Of a DNA stretch of 64,000 nt, positions 15,723-25,119 are shown piece by piece. The DNA lies in the NCBI RefSeq assembly GCF_001586165.1, contig NZ_CP014608.1:2418001-2482000 (forward strand), written 5' to 3'. A program made the translations under genes and the position numbers. The DNA is from Obesumbacterium proteus. GTDB taxonomy: Bacteria; Pseudomonadota; Gammaproteobacteria; Enterobacterales; Enterobacteriaceae. Under the pieces are notes generated by a model. The model saw only the letters and a list, made by a program, of their open reading frames with translations. It was not told the DNA's origin and did not search any database. The stretch's first letter is position 1; each line of letters opens with the position of its first letter.

Positions 15723-16688
15723 TTACTTAACTTCCACGCCCTTGGCTTGCAAATCAGCATGGTAAGAAGAGCGTACAAACGGGCCACAGGCTGCGTGAGT
15801 AAAGCCCATCGCCATCGCTTCGGCTTTCATCTCTTCAAACTCATCAGGGCTGACATAGCGCTGCACCGGCAGGTGATGGCGACTTGGCTGCAAATACTGG
15901 CCCAGCGTTAACATCGTCACGCCGTGCGCACGCAGATCGCGCATCACTTCAATGATTTCCGCATTGGTTTCACCCAGGCCAACCATCAGACCCGATTTTG
16001 TTGGGATCTCAGGGTGCGCCGCCTTAAAGTTTTCCAGCAGTTTCAACGACCAGTTATAGTCGGCACCTGGGCGCACTTGGCGATAGATACGCGGTACGTT
16101 TTCAAGGTTATGGTTGAATACGTCCGGCGGTGTTTCCGTCAGAATATCTAATGCGCGTTCCATACGACCACGGAAATCAGGCACCAGCGTTTCAATGCGG
16201 ATGGTTGGATTTTTGGCGCGGATGGCACGAATGCAATCGGCAAAATGCTGAGCACCGCCGTCGCGCAGATCGTCGCGGTCAACGGAGGTAATTACCACGT
16301 AACGCAGGCCCATATCGGCAATGGTTTGTGCCAGCTTTTCAGGTTCGTTAGCGTCTGGCGTTACTGGACGTCCATGTGCCACGTCGCAGAATGGGCAACG
16401 GCGGGTACAAATTGCGCCGAGGATCATAAAGGTTGCCGTGCCGTGGTTAAAGCATTCCGCCAAGTTAGGGCAGGAAGCTTCTTCACAGACCGAGTGCAGG
16501 CCATTTTTACGCATGGCAGCTTTAATGCCTTGAATACGACTGGAATCCGCAGGGAGCTTGATTTTCATCCACTCAGGTTTGCGCAGCAGCTGTTCTCTTT
16601 CGACGGCCACGGTTTTTACCGGGATCAGGGCCATTTTGTCTGCGTCACGGTATTTGACGCCGCGTTCCATCAGAATTGGTTTACTCAT
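15723..16688 (-). CDS. lipA: Lipoyl synthase
   Basis: A 321-residue radical-SAM enzyme that inserts two sulfurs into the octanoyl chain on lipoyl domains. It shows the auxiliary cluster cysteines Cys68, Cys73 and Cys79 and the radical-SAM triad Cys94, Cys98, Cys101 (CTRRCPFC). The start at 16688 gives the E. coli-like N-terminus MSKPI and overlaps the lipB stop by 8 nt. It acts directly after LipB. Confidence 0.98.
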   Translation of the reverse strand: MSKPILMERGVKYRDADKMALIPVKTVAVEREQLLRKPEWMKIKLPADSSRIQGIKAAMRKNGLHSVCEEASCPNLAECFNHGTATFMILGAICTRRCPFCDVAHGRPVTPDANEPEKLAQTIADMGLRYVVITSVDRDDLRDGGAQHFADCIRAIRAKNPTIRIETLVPDFRGRMERALDILTETPPDVFNHNLENVPRIYRQVRPGADYNWSLKLLENFKAAHPEIPTKSGLMVGLGETNAEIIEVMRDLRAHGVTMLTLGQYLQPSRHHLPVQRYVSPDEFEEMKAEAMAMGFTHAACGPFVRSSYHADLQAKGVEVK

Positions 16689-17352
16689 AATCTTGCGGGT
16701 TCCAGTTGCTTGACTCGACTGATTGATAGCCAAGTATTTGAATAAATTGCTCGACCAGTACCGGCTGTACATCTTCAAGCGTAACGCCGGGGTTGAGTGC
16801 GCTGATCTGTGTCATTTGCATACCTGCATAACCACAGGGGTTAATTCGGCTAAACGGGTCGAGATCCATGGTGGTGTTCAGTGCAAGCCCGTGGAATGAA
16901 CAGCCTTTACGGATGCGCAGTCCCAGCGAGCAAATTTTTTGTTCTCCAACGTAAACGCCGGGGGCGTCAGCTCTTGCATGAGCATCAATATCGAATTTCC
17001 CCAAGGTGTTAACCACGGTTTGTTCAATAGCCGTCACCAGTTGGCGCACGCCGAATTTGTTTCGTTTTAAATCGACAAGAACATACATAACCTGCTGACC
17101 GGGGCCGTGATAGGTGACCTGTCCTCCGCGATCGCTTTGGATCACGGGAATATCACCAGCGGCTAATACGTGCTCGGCTTTGCCAGCTTGGCCTTGGGTA
17201 AATACCGGATGATGTTGAACCAACCATAGCTCGTCGGGCGTGCTCTCCGTTCGCTGGTCGGTAAAGGTGTGCATAGCTTGTGATACGGGAACATAGGGTT
17301 GCAACCCCAGTTGACGCAGTATGATCTTGTCTTGTTGCAAACGAGTCATCAT
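16681..17352 (-). CDS. lipB: Octanoyl-ACP:protein N-octanoyltransferase
   Basis: A 223-residue transferase that moves octanoate from ACP to lipoyl domains of pyruvate and 2-oxoglutarate dehydrogenases and the glycine cleavage system. Family motifs are present: RGGQVTYHGPGQ near residue 75, the Lys of GEQKICSLGLRI, and the Cys of INPCGYAGMQ. Two adjacent ATG codons (17352, 17349) can start it. It is followed by lipA with an 8-nt overlap. Confidence 0.97.
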   Translation of the reverse strand: MMTRLQQDKIILRQLGLQPYVPVSQAMHTFTDQRTESTPDELWLVQHHPVFTQGQAGKAEHVLAAGDIPVIQSDRGGQVTYHGPGQQVMYVLVDLKRNKFGVRQLVTAIEQTVVNTLGKFDIDAHARADAPGVYVGEQKICSLGLRIRKGCSFHGLALNTTMDLDPFSRINPCGYAGMQMTQISALNPGVTLEDVQPVLVEQFIQILGYQSVESSNWNPQDYE

Positions 17353-17418
17353 CCGGTTACAGAATTGGTAAAGCCATTATACCGAGATGAACCCTCAGCG
17401 ACCAGTGCTGATCACCCA

Positions 17419-17462
17419 AAAAAGAACGGCCCGATAGGGCATCTGTGCCATATCGGGCCGTT
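17419..17462 (-). terminator. Rho-independent terminator after ybeD
   Basis: On the minus strand a 12-bp stem AACGGCCCGATA / TATCGGGCCGTT is followed by CTTTTTT. It separates ybeD from lipB. Confidence 0.85.
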
Positions 17463-17505
17463 TCTCCTTCATGTTTGAAAGGAGGTAATCGTTAAAGAAC
17501 TGTAA

Positions 17506-17769
17506 TTACAATACCATACGGACGATTTCGATTTTGCCCAGTTCTTCGTACAGCGTTTCTACCTGTTCAATATGGGTCGCATTAATGGTGATAGCGACAG
17601 AATGGTAGTTACCTTTGCTGCTTGGTTTAACCTGCGGCTGATAGTCACCGGGTGCATGGCGCTGCACCACTTCGACCACCTGATCGACCAGCTCAGGCTG
17701 CGCTAAACCCATGACTCTATAGGTAAAAGAGCATGGAAAATCGAGCAGTTCATTCAGTTTAGTTTTCAT
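17506..17769 (-). CDS. ybeD: YbeD (DUF493) small conserved protein
   Basis: An 87-residue protein of the UPF0250/DUF493 family with an alpha-beta fold resembling regulatory ACT-type domains. It starts MKTKLNELLDFPCSFTYRVM and ends EIVRMVL like its E. coli counterpart, which has the same length. Its role is not well established; the constant position beside lipB hints at a link to lipoate metabolism. Terminators on both sides make it a separate unit. Confidence 0.93.
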   Translation of the reverse strand: MKTKLNELLDFPCSFTYRVMGLAQPELVDQVVEVVQRHAPGDYQPQVKPSSKGNYHSVAITINATHIEQVETLYEELGKIEIVRMVL

Positions 17770-17806
17770 GTTGCGCTCCAGCGTTTTACTTCAATCTATA
17801 AATTAT

Positions 17807-17828
17807 AACTCCCGCCGAAGCGGGAGTT
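17807..17828 (-). terminator. Terminator after dacA
   Basis: Nine-bp stem AACTCCCGC / GCGGGAGTT closed by a TTCG tetraloop on the minus strand, followed by ATAATTTAT. The T-run is weak but the stem is strong. Confidence 0.7.
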
Positions 17829-17878
17829 ATTGTTATTCATTATATGGGGATGGATTATCCCCATTTCAAGAGGCCGGA

Positions 17879-19090
17879 TTAGCCGAACCAGCGATGGAAC
17901 ATCAGTTTGATGTGATCGACCATACGGCTGAAGAAACCACCTTCTTGAACTTCATTCAGAACCACCAATGGACGCCGCTCGATGGTTTTGCCATCCAGTT
18001 GGAAGTTAATGGTACCGACTACCTGATTTTTAGCTAAAGGCGCATCAAGCTCGGTTGAGTTCAGCGTGTAGCTGGCTTTCAGATCTTTCATGCGACCGCG
18101 TGGGATCGTCAGGTAAACATCTTTATCAACGCCTAACTTCGCACGATCGGTATCGCCGAACCATACTGGCTCAGAGGCGAACTCGCGGCCTGCTTTCAGC
18201 GGAGAAACGGTTTCAAAGAAACGGAAGCCCCAGGTCAGCAGTTTTTTGCTTTCGCTTTCGCGGCCTTTGCTGGTGTGTCCACCCAATACCGCCGAGATCA
18301 GACGCATCTGGCCTTCGGTAGCGGAAGCCACTAAGTTGAAGCCAGCGGATTCAGTATGACCGGTTTTGATGCCGTCAACGTTCATGCTGGTATCCCACAG
18401 CAGGCCGTTGCGGTTCATCTGGCGAATGTTGTTAAAGGTAAATTCTTTCTCTTTGTAGATAGAGTATTCATTTGGCACATCGCGGATCAGCGCCTGACCA
18501 ATCAGTGCCATATCGCGCGCGGAGCTGTACTGACCATCGGCATCCAAACCGTGAACGGTCTGGAAGTGGGTGTTCTGAAGACCTAACGCTTTCACGTAGT
18601 TGTTCATCAGGCCCACAAAGGCGTCTTGGCTACCGGCAACGTAATCAGCCATCGCCACACAGGCATCGTTACCAGATTGCAGGTTGATACCACGGATCAG
18701 CAAGGAAACCGGTACGCGATCGCCTGGTTTCAAGAACATCAGCGATGAACCTTTGAAAACAGGGTTGCCGGTTGCCCAAGCATCTTGGCCTACGGTTACA
18801 ACGTCCTGCTCGGTAAATTTACCGGCTTTCATTGCCTGACCGATAACATAGCTGGTCATCATTTTTGTCAGGCTGGCAGGGTTACGGCGTGCATCGGCGT
18901 TAGATTCAGCCAAAACTTTGCCTGAGTTGTAGTCAATCAGAATGTAGGCTTCCGCATCGATCTGCGGCACGCCTGGGATCATAGTCTTAAGGTTGACGTC
19001 ATCAGCATGGGCAACATTGATCATACCAATGGCAAGAAGGCTGCTGAGCGCAATGCGTTTCATCGAACGGGAAGTGAGATTGTATTTCAT
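17879..19090 (-). CDS. dacA: D-alanyl-D-alanine carboxypeptidase DacA (PBP5)
   Basis: A 403-residue periplasmic, membrane-anchored enzyme that trims the terminal D-Ala from peptidoglycan stem peptides. The signal peptide ends near AHA-DD (residue 29). Catalytic motifs are Ser73-Leu-Thr-Lys76, Ser139-Gly-Asn141 and Lys242-Thr-Gly244. The C-terminus is an amphipathic helix (MVDHIKLMFHRWFG) that holds it on the inner membrane. It lies downstream of rlpA across a 162-bp gap with its own hairpin, as in other enterobacteria. Confidence 0.98.
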   Translation of the reverse strand: MKYNLTSRSMKRIALSSLLAIGMINVAHADDVNLKTMIPGVPQIDAEAYILIDYNSGKVLAESNADARRNPASLTKMMTSYVIGQAMKAGKFTEQDVVTVGQDAWATGNPVFKGSSLMFLKPGDRVPVSLLIRGINLQSGNDACVAMADYVAGSQDAFVGLMNNYVKALGLQNTHFQTVHGLDADGQYSSARDMALIGQALIRDVPNEYSIYKEKEFTFNNIRQMNRNGLLWDTSMNVDGIKTGHTESAGFNLVASATEGQMRLISAVLGGHTSKGRESESKKLLTWGFRFFETVSPLKAGREFASEPVWFGDTDRAKLGVDKDVYLTIPRGRMKDLKASYTLNSTELDAPLAKNQVVGTINFQLDGKTIERRPLVVLNEVQEGGFFSRMVDHIKLMFHRWFG

Positions 19091-19225
19091 GATAAGGACT
19101 ACAACATCCGTGAATTAAGTGAAAAAAACGAGCCACACTATAACAGAAGCCGATTTATGGTTCATGCCTGAACGGGCACCAATCGAGCCTCTTTACATAA
19201 GCAATGTGTGACTAATTATTGCATA

Positions 19226-19244
19226 GCCCGCCGTTTCGGCGGGC
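19226..19244 (-). terminator. Hairpin after rlpA
   Basis: GC-rich stem GCCCGCCG / CGGCGGGC with a 3-nt loop directly behind the rlpA stop on the minus strand; only a weak U-run follows. Confidence 0.6.
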
Positions 19245-19252
19245 ATTTGAGT

Positions 19253-20359
19253 TTACTGTGCGCTAGCAATGAACGACTGTTGCTGTGCTTCGCTGGCTAA
19301 ACGTTGCTGAAGTGCCGCTGCTTCTTGGCGGCTTGCGAACGGCCCCAATTGCACGCGGAACATGGCACCGTTGGGCGATACTTTCCCCGGTACACCAAAC
19401 TGCTGGCTTAATTTCTGCTGCCATTGTTGAGCACGAGCACCGTCGCTTACCGCACCCACCTGCACCACAAATTTACCATTAGCAGATGCCGCTGGCGCTG
19501 AAGATGCTACCGGTGCCGCAACGGCCGCAGGGGCTGAAACAGGTGCTGGCGTCGCAACGGGTTCGCTGCCTTCTAACACGCCGGTGCGCAATGGCTGTGG
19601 AGCACCGAGGAAGCCGCTGGTGTTACTGGCTGGCGCAGAAACCGGCATATCACCGTCTGACTCCAGCGCTGCTGGCGTTGGATTTGCGACGGGGCGCACC
19701 GCAACCGGCGTATCCGAAGGCGACGGGCTCATTGATACCTGCGTGGTTTCTTGGCCGATAGTGGGGCGAGAAGGTAGCGCGTAGCTCTGTTTGGCGATCG
19801 TCGTACCAATTGTTCCTGGACCAGACATGGTGCCGTCTGGCGCAACGTTGATGAAGTCGATGCGAACTTTGGTGTTATTCGAGATGTTTAAGCGATCGGC
19901 GGCGGCACGTGAAAGGTCAATCACCTTGCCGGAAGTGTAAGGGCCACGATCGTTCAAACGCACCACGAGGCGACGCCCGTTAGCGAGGTTGGTGACGCGG
20001 ACATAGCTTGGCAGAGGCAGCGTGGCGTGAGCCGCAGTCATCGCATTAGGATCAAACTGTTCGCCGATAGCGGTCATATTGCCACCGTTTTCTTCACCAT
20101 AGGACGTTGCATAGCCTACCTGTGAGAAGTTCGACGGATCCTGCACGACTTTGTATTTCGTACCGTTAACGCTGTAATCCTGACTGGTTGCAGGATTAAA
20201 AGGCTCATAGCGGGGTTCTGCGCCGCTAATTTCTTCTACCGGGCCGTTATACGCAGGCTGCTGAGGAGCCGGGGTCTCGGTGGTTGTGGTGTTGGTACAG
20301 CCCGCCAAAAACAGACTGAGTAAACCAGCACTAAGCCATGATTTATGCGCCATTCGCAT
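19253..20359 (-). CDS. rlpA: RlpA, septal-ring lytic transglycosylase lipoprotein
   Basis: A 368-residue outer-membrane lipoprotein: signal peptide with lipobox LAGC, double-psi beta-barrel domain (about residues 80-170, with VRLNDRGPY and GKVIDLSRAAADRL), a long Pro/Ala/Ser-rich linker, and a C-terminal SPOR domain (about 290-365, KFVVQVGAVSD) that binds denuded glycan at division sites. Glycan-cleaving activity is shown for Pseudomonas RlpA; E. coli RlpA activity is uncertain. It starts 8 nt after rodA and belongs to that operon. Confidence 0.95.
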   Translation of the reverse strand: MRMAHKSWLSAGLLSLFLAGCTNTTTTETPAPQQPAYNGPVEEISGAEPRYEPFNPATSQDYSVNGTKYKVVQDPSNFSQVGYATSYGEENGGNMTAIGEQFDPNAMTAAHATLPLPSYVRVTNLANGRRLVVRLNDRGPYTSGKVIDLSRAAADRLNISNNTKVRIDFINVAPDGTMSGPGTIGTTIAKQSYALPSRPTIGQETTQVSMSPSPSDTPVAVRPVANPTPAALESDGDMPVSAPASNTSGFLGAPQPLRTGVLEGSEPVATPAPVSAPAAVAAPVASSAPAASANGKFVVQVGAVSDGARAQQWQQKLSQQFGVPGKVSPNGAMFRVQLGPFASRQEAAALQQRLASEAQQQSFIASAQ

Positions 20360-20367
20360 CGCGACCT

Positions 20368-21480
20368 CTATAGGTTCTTAGATAACATTTTTCTGTGAGT
20401 ATGGATCGACATAACGATACCAAACCCGGCCATGAGAACGATCAGGGCGGAACCGCCATAGCTGACCAGTGGCAAAGGTACGCCAACCACGGGCAAAATT
20501 CCACTGACCATACCGATATTCACAAAAACATAAACGAATAAAATCAACATTAAACCACCAACCATCACGCGGCCAAAGGTGGTCTGCGCTTTGGCGGCAA
20601 TCATCAGCCCACGCATGATGGTGAGCAGATACAGCCCCAGCAGTACCAAAACACCCACTAAGCCCAGTTCTTCCGCCAGTACGGCAAAGATAAAGTCGGT
20701 GTGGCGCTCAGGCAGGAACTCAAGCTGTGACTGGGTACCGTGCAGCCAGCCTTTTCCGCCAAAACCGCCGGAGCCAATCGCAATCTTCGACTGAATAATA
20801 TGATATCCCGCGCCCAGCGGGTCACTCTCAGGATCCAGCAGCATCATAACGCGAGCCTGCTGATAATCGTGCATTAGGAAGAACCACAAGATAGGGATAA
20901 ATGCGGCAACCAGCACGACGGCGACCAAAATCAACCGCCAGCTTAGACCCACAAGGAACAGAATAAACAGCCCTGAAGCGGCAACCAAAATTGAGGTTCC
21001 GAGGTCAGGCTGCGCGGCAACCAGCAGCGTTGGCATGAAGATTAAGATTAAGGCGATGCCGGTATTCTTGAGCGATGGCGGACAGACGTCACGGTTGATA
21101 AAACGCGCCACCATCAACGGCACCGCAATTTTGGCAATCTCAGAAGGCTGAAAACGGACAAAGCCCAAATCTAACCAGCGCTGCGCCCCTTTACTGATCT
21201 GACCGAAGGCATCAACCAGAATCAACAAGATAACGCAGAATACGTAAAGGTAGGGTGCCCAGCTTTCATACACGCGCGGGGGGATCTGGGCCATGACCAG
21301 CATGACGCACAATCCCATGAAAATCTGACCGATTTTACGTTCCATCATGCCAACGTCTTGGCCGCTGGCGCTCCACATTACGAAGGCGCTATAGGCCAGT
21401 ATCGAGAGAATGCAGAGCAAAAAGGGCAGGTCGATATGCATCTTCGCCCAGATAGAACGTTTCTGTTGGTTGTCTGTCAT
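20368..21480 (-). CDS. mrdB: RodA, peptidoglycan glycosyltransferase of the elongasome
   Basis: A 370-residue SEDS-family membrane protein, the same length as in E. coli, with about ten helices. It polymerises lipid II during rod-shaped growth together with PBP2. The signature near the C-terminus (GVPLPLVSYGGSALI) is present, as is GFVRFQPSEIAK. The start at 21480 matches the family N-terminus MTDNQQ and lies 19 nt after the mrdA stop. Confidence 0.97.
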   Translation of the reverse strand: MTDNQQKRSIWAKMHIDLPFLLCILSILAYSAFVMWSASGQDVGMMERKIGQIFMGLCVMLVMAQIPPRVYESWAPYLYVFCVILLILVDAFGQISKGAQRWLDLGFVRFQPSEIAKIAVPLMVARFINRDVCPPSLKNTGIALILIFMPTLLVAAQPDLGTSILVAASGLFILFLVGLSWRLILVAVVLVAAFIPILWFFLMHDYQQARVMMLLDPESDPLGAGYHIIQSKIAIGSGGFGGKGWLHGTQSQLEFLPERHTDFIFAVLAEELGLVGVLVLLGLYLLTIMRGLMIAAKAQTTFGRVMVGGLMLILFVYVFVNIGMVSGILPVVGVPLPLVSYGGSALIVLMAGFGIVMSIHTHRKMLSKNL

Positions 21481-21499
21481 GATTAACCTGTATGCCTCA

Positions 21500-23395
21500 T
21501 CAGTCGCCTTCAACGCCCGGAGGCGGTGCGTTTTCACTTGGGAGCGTCGTATTGTTATCGCCTAACATGATGTGGTCGAGGATCTGACGCACGATAGTCC
21601 CGACGGCCGGTCCTGCGCCACCATTCTCAAGAATGATTGCGACTGAAACCTGCGGGTTATCGTATGGCGCAAATGCCGTCATCAGTTTATGGTCGCGCAA
21701 GTGCTCGGCTAAGGTGTGGGCGTTGTAGGTCTCATATCCAAAGACCTGCGCGGTACCTGATTTAGCGGCAATCTTGTACGGTGCATTGGCGAAATACTTA
21801 TGTGCCGTTCCGTTGGCGCGATTGGCGACGCCATACATTCCATCTTTAGCTATTTCCCAATAACCGGAATGTATATCGCCAATCTGTACTGCATCCTGCT
21901 GTTTGTACGGCACCAACTGTCCGTTGATACGCGTGCTGTTCAGCAGGTGAGGAACTTTCATATTCCCATCGTTGATCAGCGTGTTTAACGCTTTGGACAT
22001 TTGGATTGGCGTTGCCGTCCAATAGCCCTGACCGATACCGACTGGAATGGTATCACCCTGATACCATGGTTTCTTATAGCGTTTCTGTTTCCATTCGCGC
22101 GTTGGCATCAGGCCAGAACGCTCTTCTGACAGATCGATGCCGGTGTACTGTCCGTAGCCAAATTTACTCAGCCACTCAGACAGACGGTCGATGCCCATAT
22201 CGTAGGCAACCTGATAGAAGAAGGTATCCGCAGACTCTTCTAGCGCTTTGGTGACATTCAGACGGCCATGGCCCCATTTTTTCCAGTCACGGAAGCGTTT
22301 CTCTGAGCCTGGCAGTTGCCACCAGCCGGGGTCGAACAGGCTGTAGTTTTTGGTAATGACGCCAGCGCTAAGCGCTGAAACGGCGATATACGGCTTAACG
22401 GTAGAGGCCGGTGGATAGAGGCCTTGCGTGGCACGGTTTATCAGCGGACGATTAGGATCATTCAATAAACGCTGATATTCCTTGCTGGAAATTCCGTCGA
22501 CGAACAGGTTCGGGTCATAGCTTGGGTTTGACACCATCGCCAGAATTCCACCGGTGCGAGGATCGCTCACGACCACGGCGGCACGGCTACCGGCGAGCAA
22601 CTGCTCGAGGTAACGTTGCAGATTCAGATCCAGCGTCAGATAAATATCTTTACCCGCCTGCGGTGGCTGCTCGTGCAATTGACGGATCACGCGCCCACGG
22701 TTGTTAACTTCAACTTCTTCATAGCCGGTTTTGCCGTGCAGCACGTCTTCATAATAACGTTCAATGCCCAGCTTTCCGATGTTATGGGTCGCGGCGTAGT
22801 TGGCCAGCTTGCCGTCTTTATCTAAACGTTCGACGTCTTTGTCATTGATTTTAGATACGTAGCCGATGACGTGAGTCAGGGCTGAGCCGTAAGGGTAGAA
22901 GCGGCGCTGATAGCCTTTGACTTCAAATCCAGGGAAGCGGAATTGGTTGACGGCAAAGCGCGCAACCTGAACTTCATTAAGCGCTGTTTTGACCGGTATT
23001 GAGGTAAAACGACGCGAGCGTTTGCGCTCTTTCTGGAAGTTATCGAGATCCTCGTCGGTAAGATCGACGATAGAACGTAAAGCATCAAGTTCTGCCTTCA
23101 AGTCATCGACTTTCTCTGGCATCACTTCAAGCTGATAAATTGTGCGGTTAAACGCAAGAGGAGTGCCGTTTCGGTCATAGATCATGCCGCGGCTTGGTGC
23201 AATCGGCACCAGTTTGATTCGGTTCTCGTTGGAACGGGTTTTGTAATCCTCAAAGCGCAGGATCTGAAGATGGTACAGATTAAAGACCAAGACGCCAGAC
23301 AGAATCAATATGCCGAGAAACGCAACGAGAGCACGGCGTATAAACAGGGCGGACTCTGCTGAATAATCACGAAAAGGGTTGCGGTCTATTTTCAT
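21500..23395 (-). CDS. mrdA: Penicillin-binding protein 2
   Basis: A 631-residue class B transpeptidase that cross-links peptidoglycan in the elongasome. One membrane helix (about 20-42) precedes a dimerisation domain and the transpeptidase domain with Ser331-Thr-Val-Lys334, Ser388-Ala-Asp390 and KSGTAQ near residue 545. It is the partner of RodA encoded next. The gap to rlmH upstream is 84 nt. Confidence 0.98.
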   Translation of the reverse strand: MKIDRNPFRDYSAESALFIRRALVAFLGILILSGVLVFNLYHLQILRFEDYKTRSNENRIKLVPIAPSRGMIYDRNGTPLAFNRTIYQLEVMPEKVDDLKAELDALRSIVDLTDEDLDNFQKERKRSRRFTSIPVKTALNEVQVARFAVNQFRFPGFEVKGYQRRFYPYGSALTHVIGYVSKINDKDVERLDKDGKLANYAATHNIGKLGIERYYEDVLHGKTGYEEVEVNNRGRVIRQLHEQPPQAGKDIYLTLDLNLQRYLEQLLAGSRAAVVVSDPRTGGILAMVSNPSYDPNLFVDGISSKEYQRLLNDPNRPLINRATQGLYPPASTVKPYIAVSALSAGVITKNYSLFDPGWWQLPGSEKRFRDWKKWGHGRLNVTKALEESADTFFYQVAYDMGIDRLSEWLSKFGYGQYTGIDLSEERSGLMPTREWKQKRYKKPWYQGDTIPVGIGQGYWTATPIQMSKALNTLINDGNMKVPHLLNSTRINGQLVPYKQQDAVQIGDIHSGYWEIAKDGMYGVANRANGTAHKYFANAPYKIAAKSGTAQVFGYETYNAHTLAEHLRDHKLMTAFAPYDNPQVSVAIILENGGAGPAVGTIVRQILDHIMLGDNNTTLPSENAPPPGVEGD

Positions 23396-23479
23396 TCCAT
23401 TCCGTCGTGTTCTGGGTGATTGCTTGGATAAATAAGAGAGCTCAACGGCGAAGCCAGTGGCTAGCGCCGTTGATACTGG

Positions 23480-23950
23480 CTATTCACGATGATACGGATG
23501 GTTCGTCGTAATGCTCCATGCGCGATACAGGCTTTCTGCAACCAGAACGCGCACCAGTGGATGCGGCATCGTCAACGTGGATAGCGACCAACTTTGCTCG
23601 GCGGCAGCCTTACACGCAGGCGCTAATCCCTCAGGACCGCCGATGAGAAGGCTCACATCACGTCCATCTTGCTTCCAGCGTTCTAGCTGCGAAGCAAGCT
23701 CTGGCGTATCCCACGGTTTTCCTGGAATATCGAGCGTGACGATACGGTTACCTTTACCCACGGCGGCTAACATCATCTCGCCTTCTTTTTCCAGAATGCG
23801 TTTGATGTCGGCATTTTTACCGCGTTTGCCTGCCGGAACTTCAATCAGTTCGAACGGCATATCCTTAGGAAAACGTTTCAGGTAGTCGGTAAATCCCGTT
23901 TGTACCCAGTCTGGCATTTTGGTACCCACGGCGACCAGTTGCAGCTTCAC
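23480..23950 (-). CDS. rlmH: 23S rRNA pseudouridine-1915 N3-methyltransferase RlmH
   Basis: A 156-residue SPOUT-class methyltransferase that modifies the subunit interface of assembled 70S ribosomes. The knotted S-adenosylmethionine site is seen in LLIGGPEGL near 101-109 and the C-terminal LVAESLYRAWSI. It begins with a GTG start, 3 nt after rsfS; the N-terminus MKLQLVAVGTKMPDWVQTGF matches the family. Co-transcription with rsfS links two ribosome functions. Confidence 0.97.
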   Translation of the reverse strand: MKLQLVAVGTKMPDWVQTGFTDYLKRFPKDMPFELIEVPAGKRGKNADIKRILEKEGEMMLAAVGKGNRIVTLDIPGKPWDTPELASQLERWKQDGRDVSLLIGGPEGLAPACKAAAEQSWSLSTLTMPHPLVRVLVAESLYRAWSITTNHPYHRE

Positions 23951-23953
23951 CGA

Positions 23954-24271
23954 TTAGCTCCAGAGCTTTTCCAGTTCGTACAGGCGACGACTTTCTTCCT
24001 GTAAAACGTGAACAATCACGTCGCCCAGATCGACCACGATCCACTCAGCGCCGTTTTCGCCTTCGATACGCGGAGGCAACAGACCAGCCATACGTGCTTC
24101 TTGTACTACGTGAGTAGCAATAGAGTGCACATGACGGCTAGAAGTACCGGTGCATACGATCATGCAGTCAGTGATGCTTGATTTGCCAGCGACATCAATA
24201 GCAACGATATCCTGAGCCTTCAAATCATCAATTTTATCAATAATAAAATCTTGGAGCGCTTTACCTTGCAA
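23954..24271 (-). CDS. rsfS: Ribosomal silencing factor RsfS
   Basis: A 105-residue protein that binds ribosomal protein uL14 and blocks 30S-50S joining when nutrients run out. Family passages KSSITDCMIVCTGTSSRHV and WIVVDLGDVIVHV are present. The start codon is TTG, which yields the standard N-terminus MQGKALQDF. The 176-bp gap upstream to nadD is where E. coli carries cobC; no such gene is present here. Confidence 0.96.
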   Translation of the reverse strand: MQGKALQDFIIDKIDDLKAQDIVAIDVAGKSSITDCMIVCTGTSSRHVHSIATHVVQEARMAGLLPPRIEGENGAEWIVVDLGDVIVHVLQEESRRLYELEKLWS

Positions 24272-24447
24272 AGGTTCCCCCTCGGGTTGGAGCTAGTATT
24301 GCTCGGAATAACGTTTTCAAATCAAACCGTTTATTCGGGCAATCAAATCTTTAAAGTTAGAACCATGGCATATCACATAACGAAATGGATTCGGCTGTGA
24401 TATCGGTTCTGCGAAAATAGGCCGCGGAGTATAACACGCGACCAGAG

Positions 24448-25119
24448 CTAACGGTACAGCCCCTGCAATTCGATGTAGCGCTGAACCGCACGCGGGAGGA
24501 GATCGTCACAGCTGATGCCTTGATGGCGACGCTGGCGAATGTCCGTTGCTGAAATAGCAAGTAGAGGCGTATCAGCGAGATAAATACAGCCATGAGGTTG
24601 CTGACTGAGTTGCTGCGCGTCATAAACGCGATGTTGCTCGAGCCAGTTTTGCAGCTCAGGCGTATCCAGACGATCGGAATATCCCGGACGCGCACATACC
24701 AGTAAGTGGCAGTAATGCAGGATTTCTTCCCAACGATGCCATTTATGCAGCGTCAACAAAGAGTCTTGGCCGATGATAAAGGCCAGCGGTGCACCAACAC
24801 CTCGTTCTTGGCGAACTTCAATCAACGTATCAATGGTGTAGGAGGGCGTAGTGCGATGCAGCTCCCGCTCATCAACCGAAAACAGTGGGTTGCCAGCGAT
24901 AGCCAGTTCAACCATGGTTAAGCGCTGTTGCGCATTGGCTTCTGGCTGAGGGCGATGCGGAGGAACATGATTGGGCAACAGGGTAACATTCTGTAGGCCA
25001 ACTTCCTGCGCCATCGCGGTGACCGGCTTAAGATGCCCATAGTGAATGGGATCAAAAGTACCGCCAAAGAGCGCGGTTAAGCGATGTTTAGCGGCAGCCT
25101 GAAGGTGTTCATTCGGCAT
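24448..25119 (-). CDS. nadD: Nicotinate-nucleotide adenylyltransferase
   Basis: A 223-residue cytoplasmic enzyme that joins nicotinate mononucleotide and ATP to form deamido-NAD. The nucleotidyltransferase motif GGTFDPIHYGHL (residues 19-30) and the C-terminal ISATDIRQR are present. The N-terminus is about ten residues longer than in E. coli. The start overlaps holA by 11 nt, so translation is probably coupled. Confidence 0.97.
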   Translation of the reverse strand: MPNEHLQAAAKHRLTALFGGTFDPIHYGHLKPVTAMAQEVGLQNVTLLPNHVPPHRPQPEANAQQRLTMVELAIAGNPLFSVDERELHRTTPSYTIDTLIEVRQERGVGAPLAFIIGQDSLLTLHKWHRWEEILHYCHLLVCARPGYSDRLDTPELQNWLEQHRVYDAQQLSQQPHGCIYLADTPLLAISATDIRQRRHQGISCDDLLPRAVQRYIELQGLYR

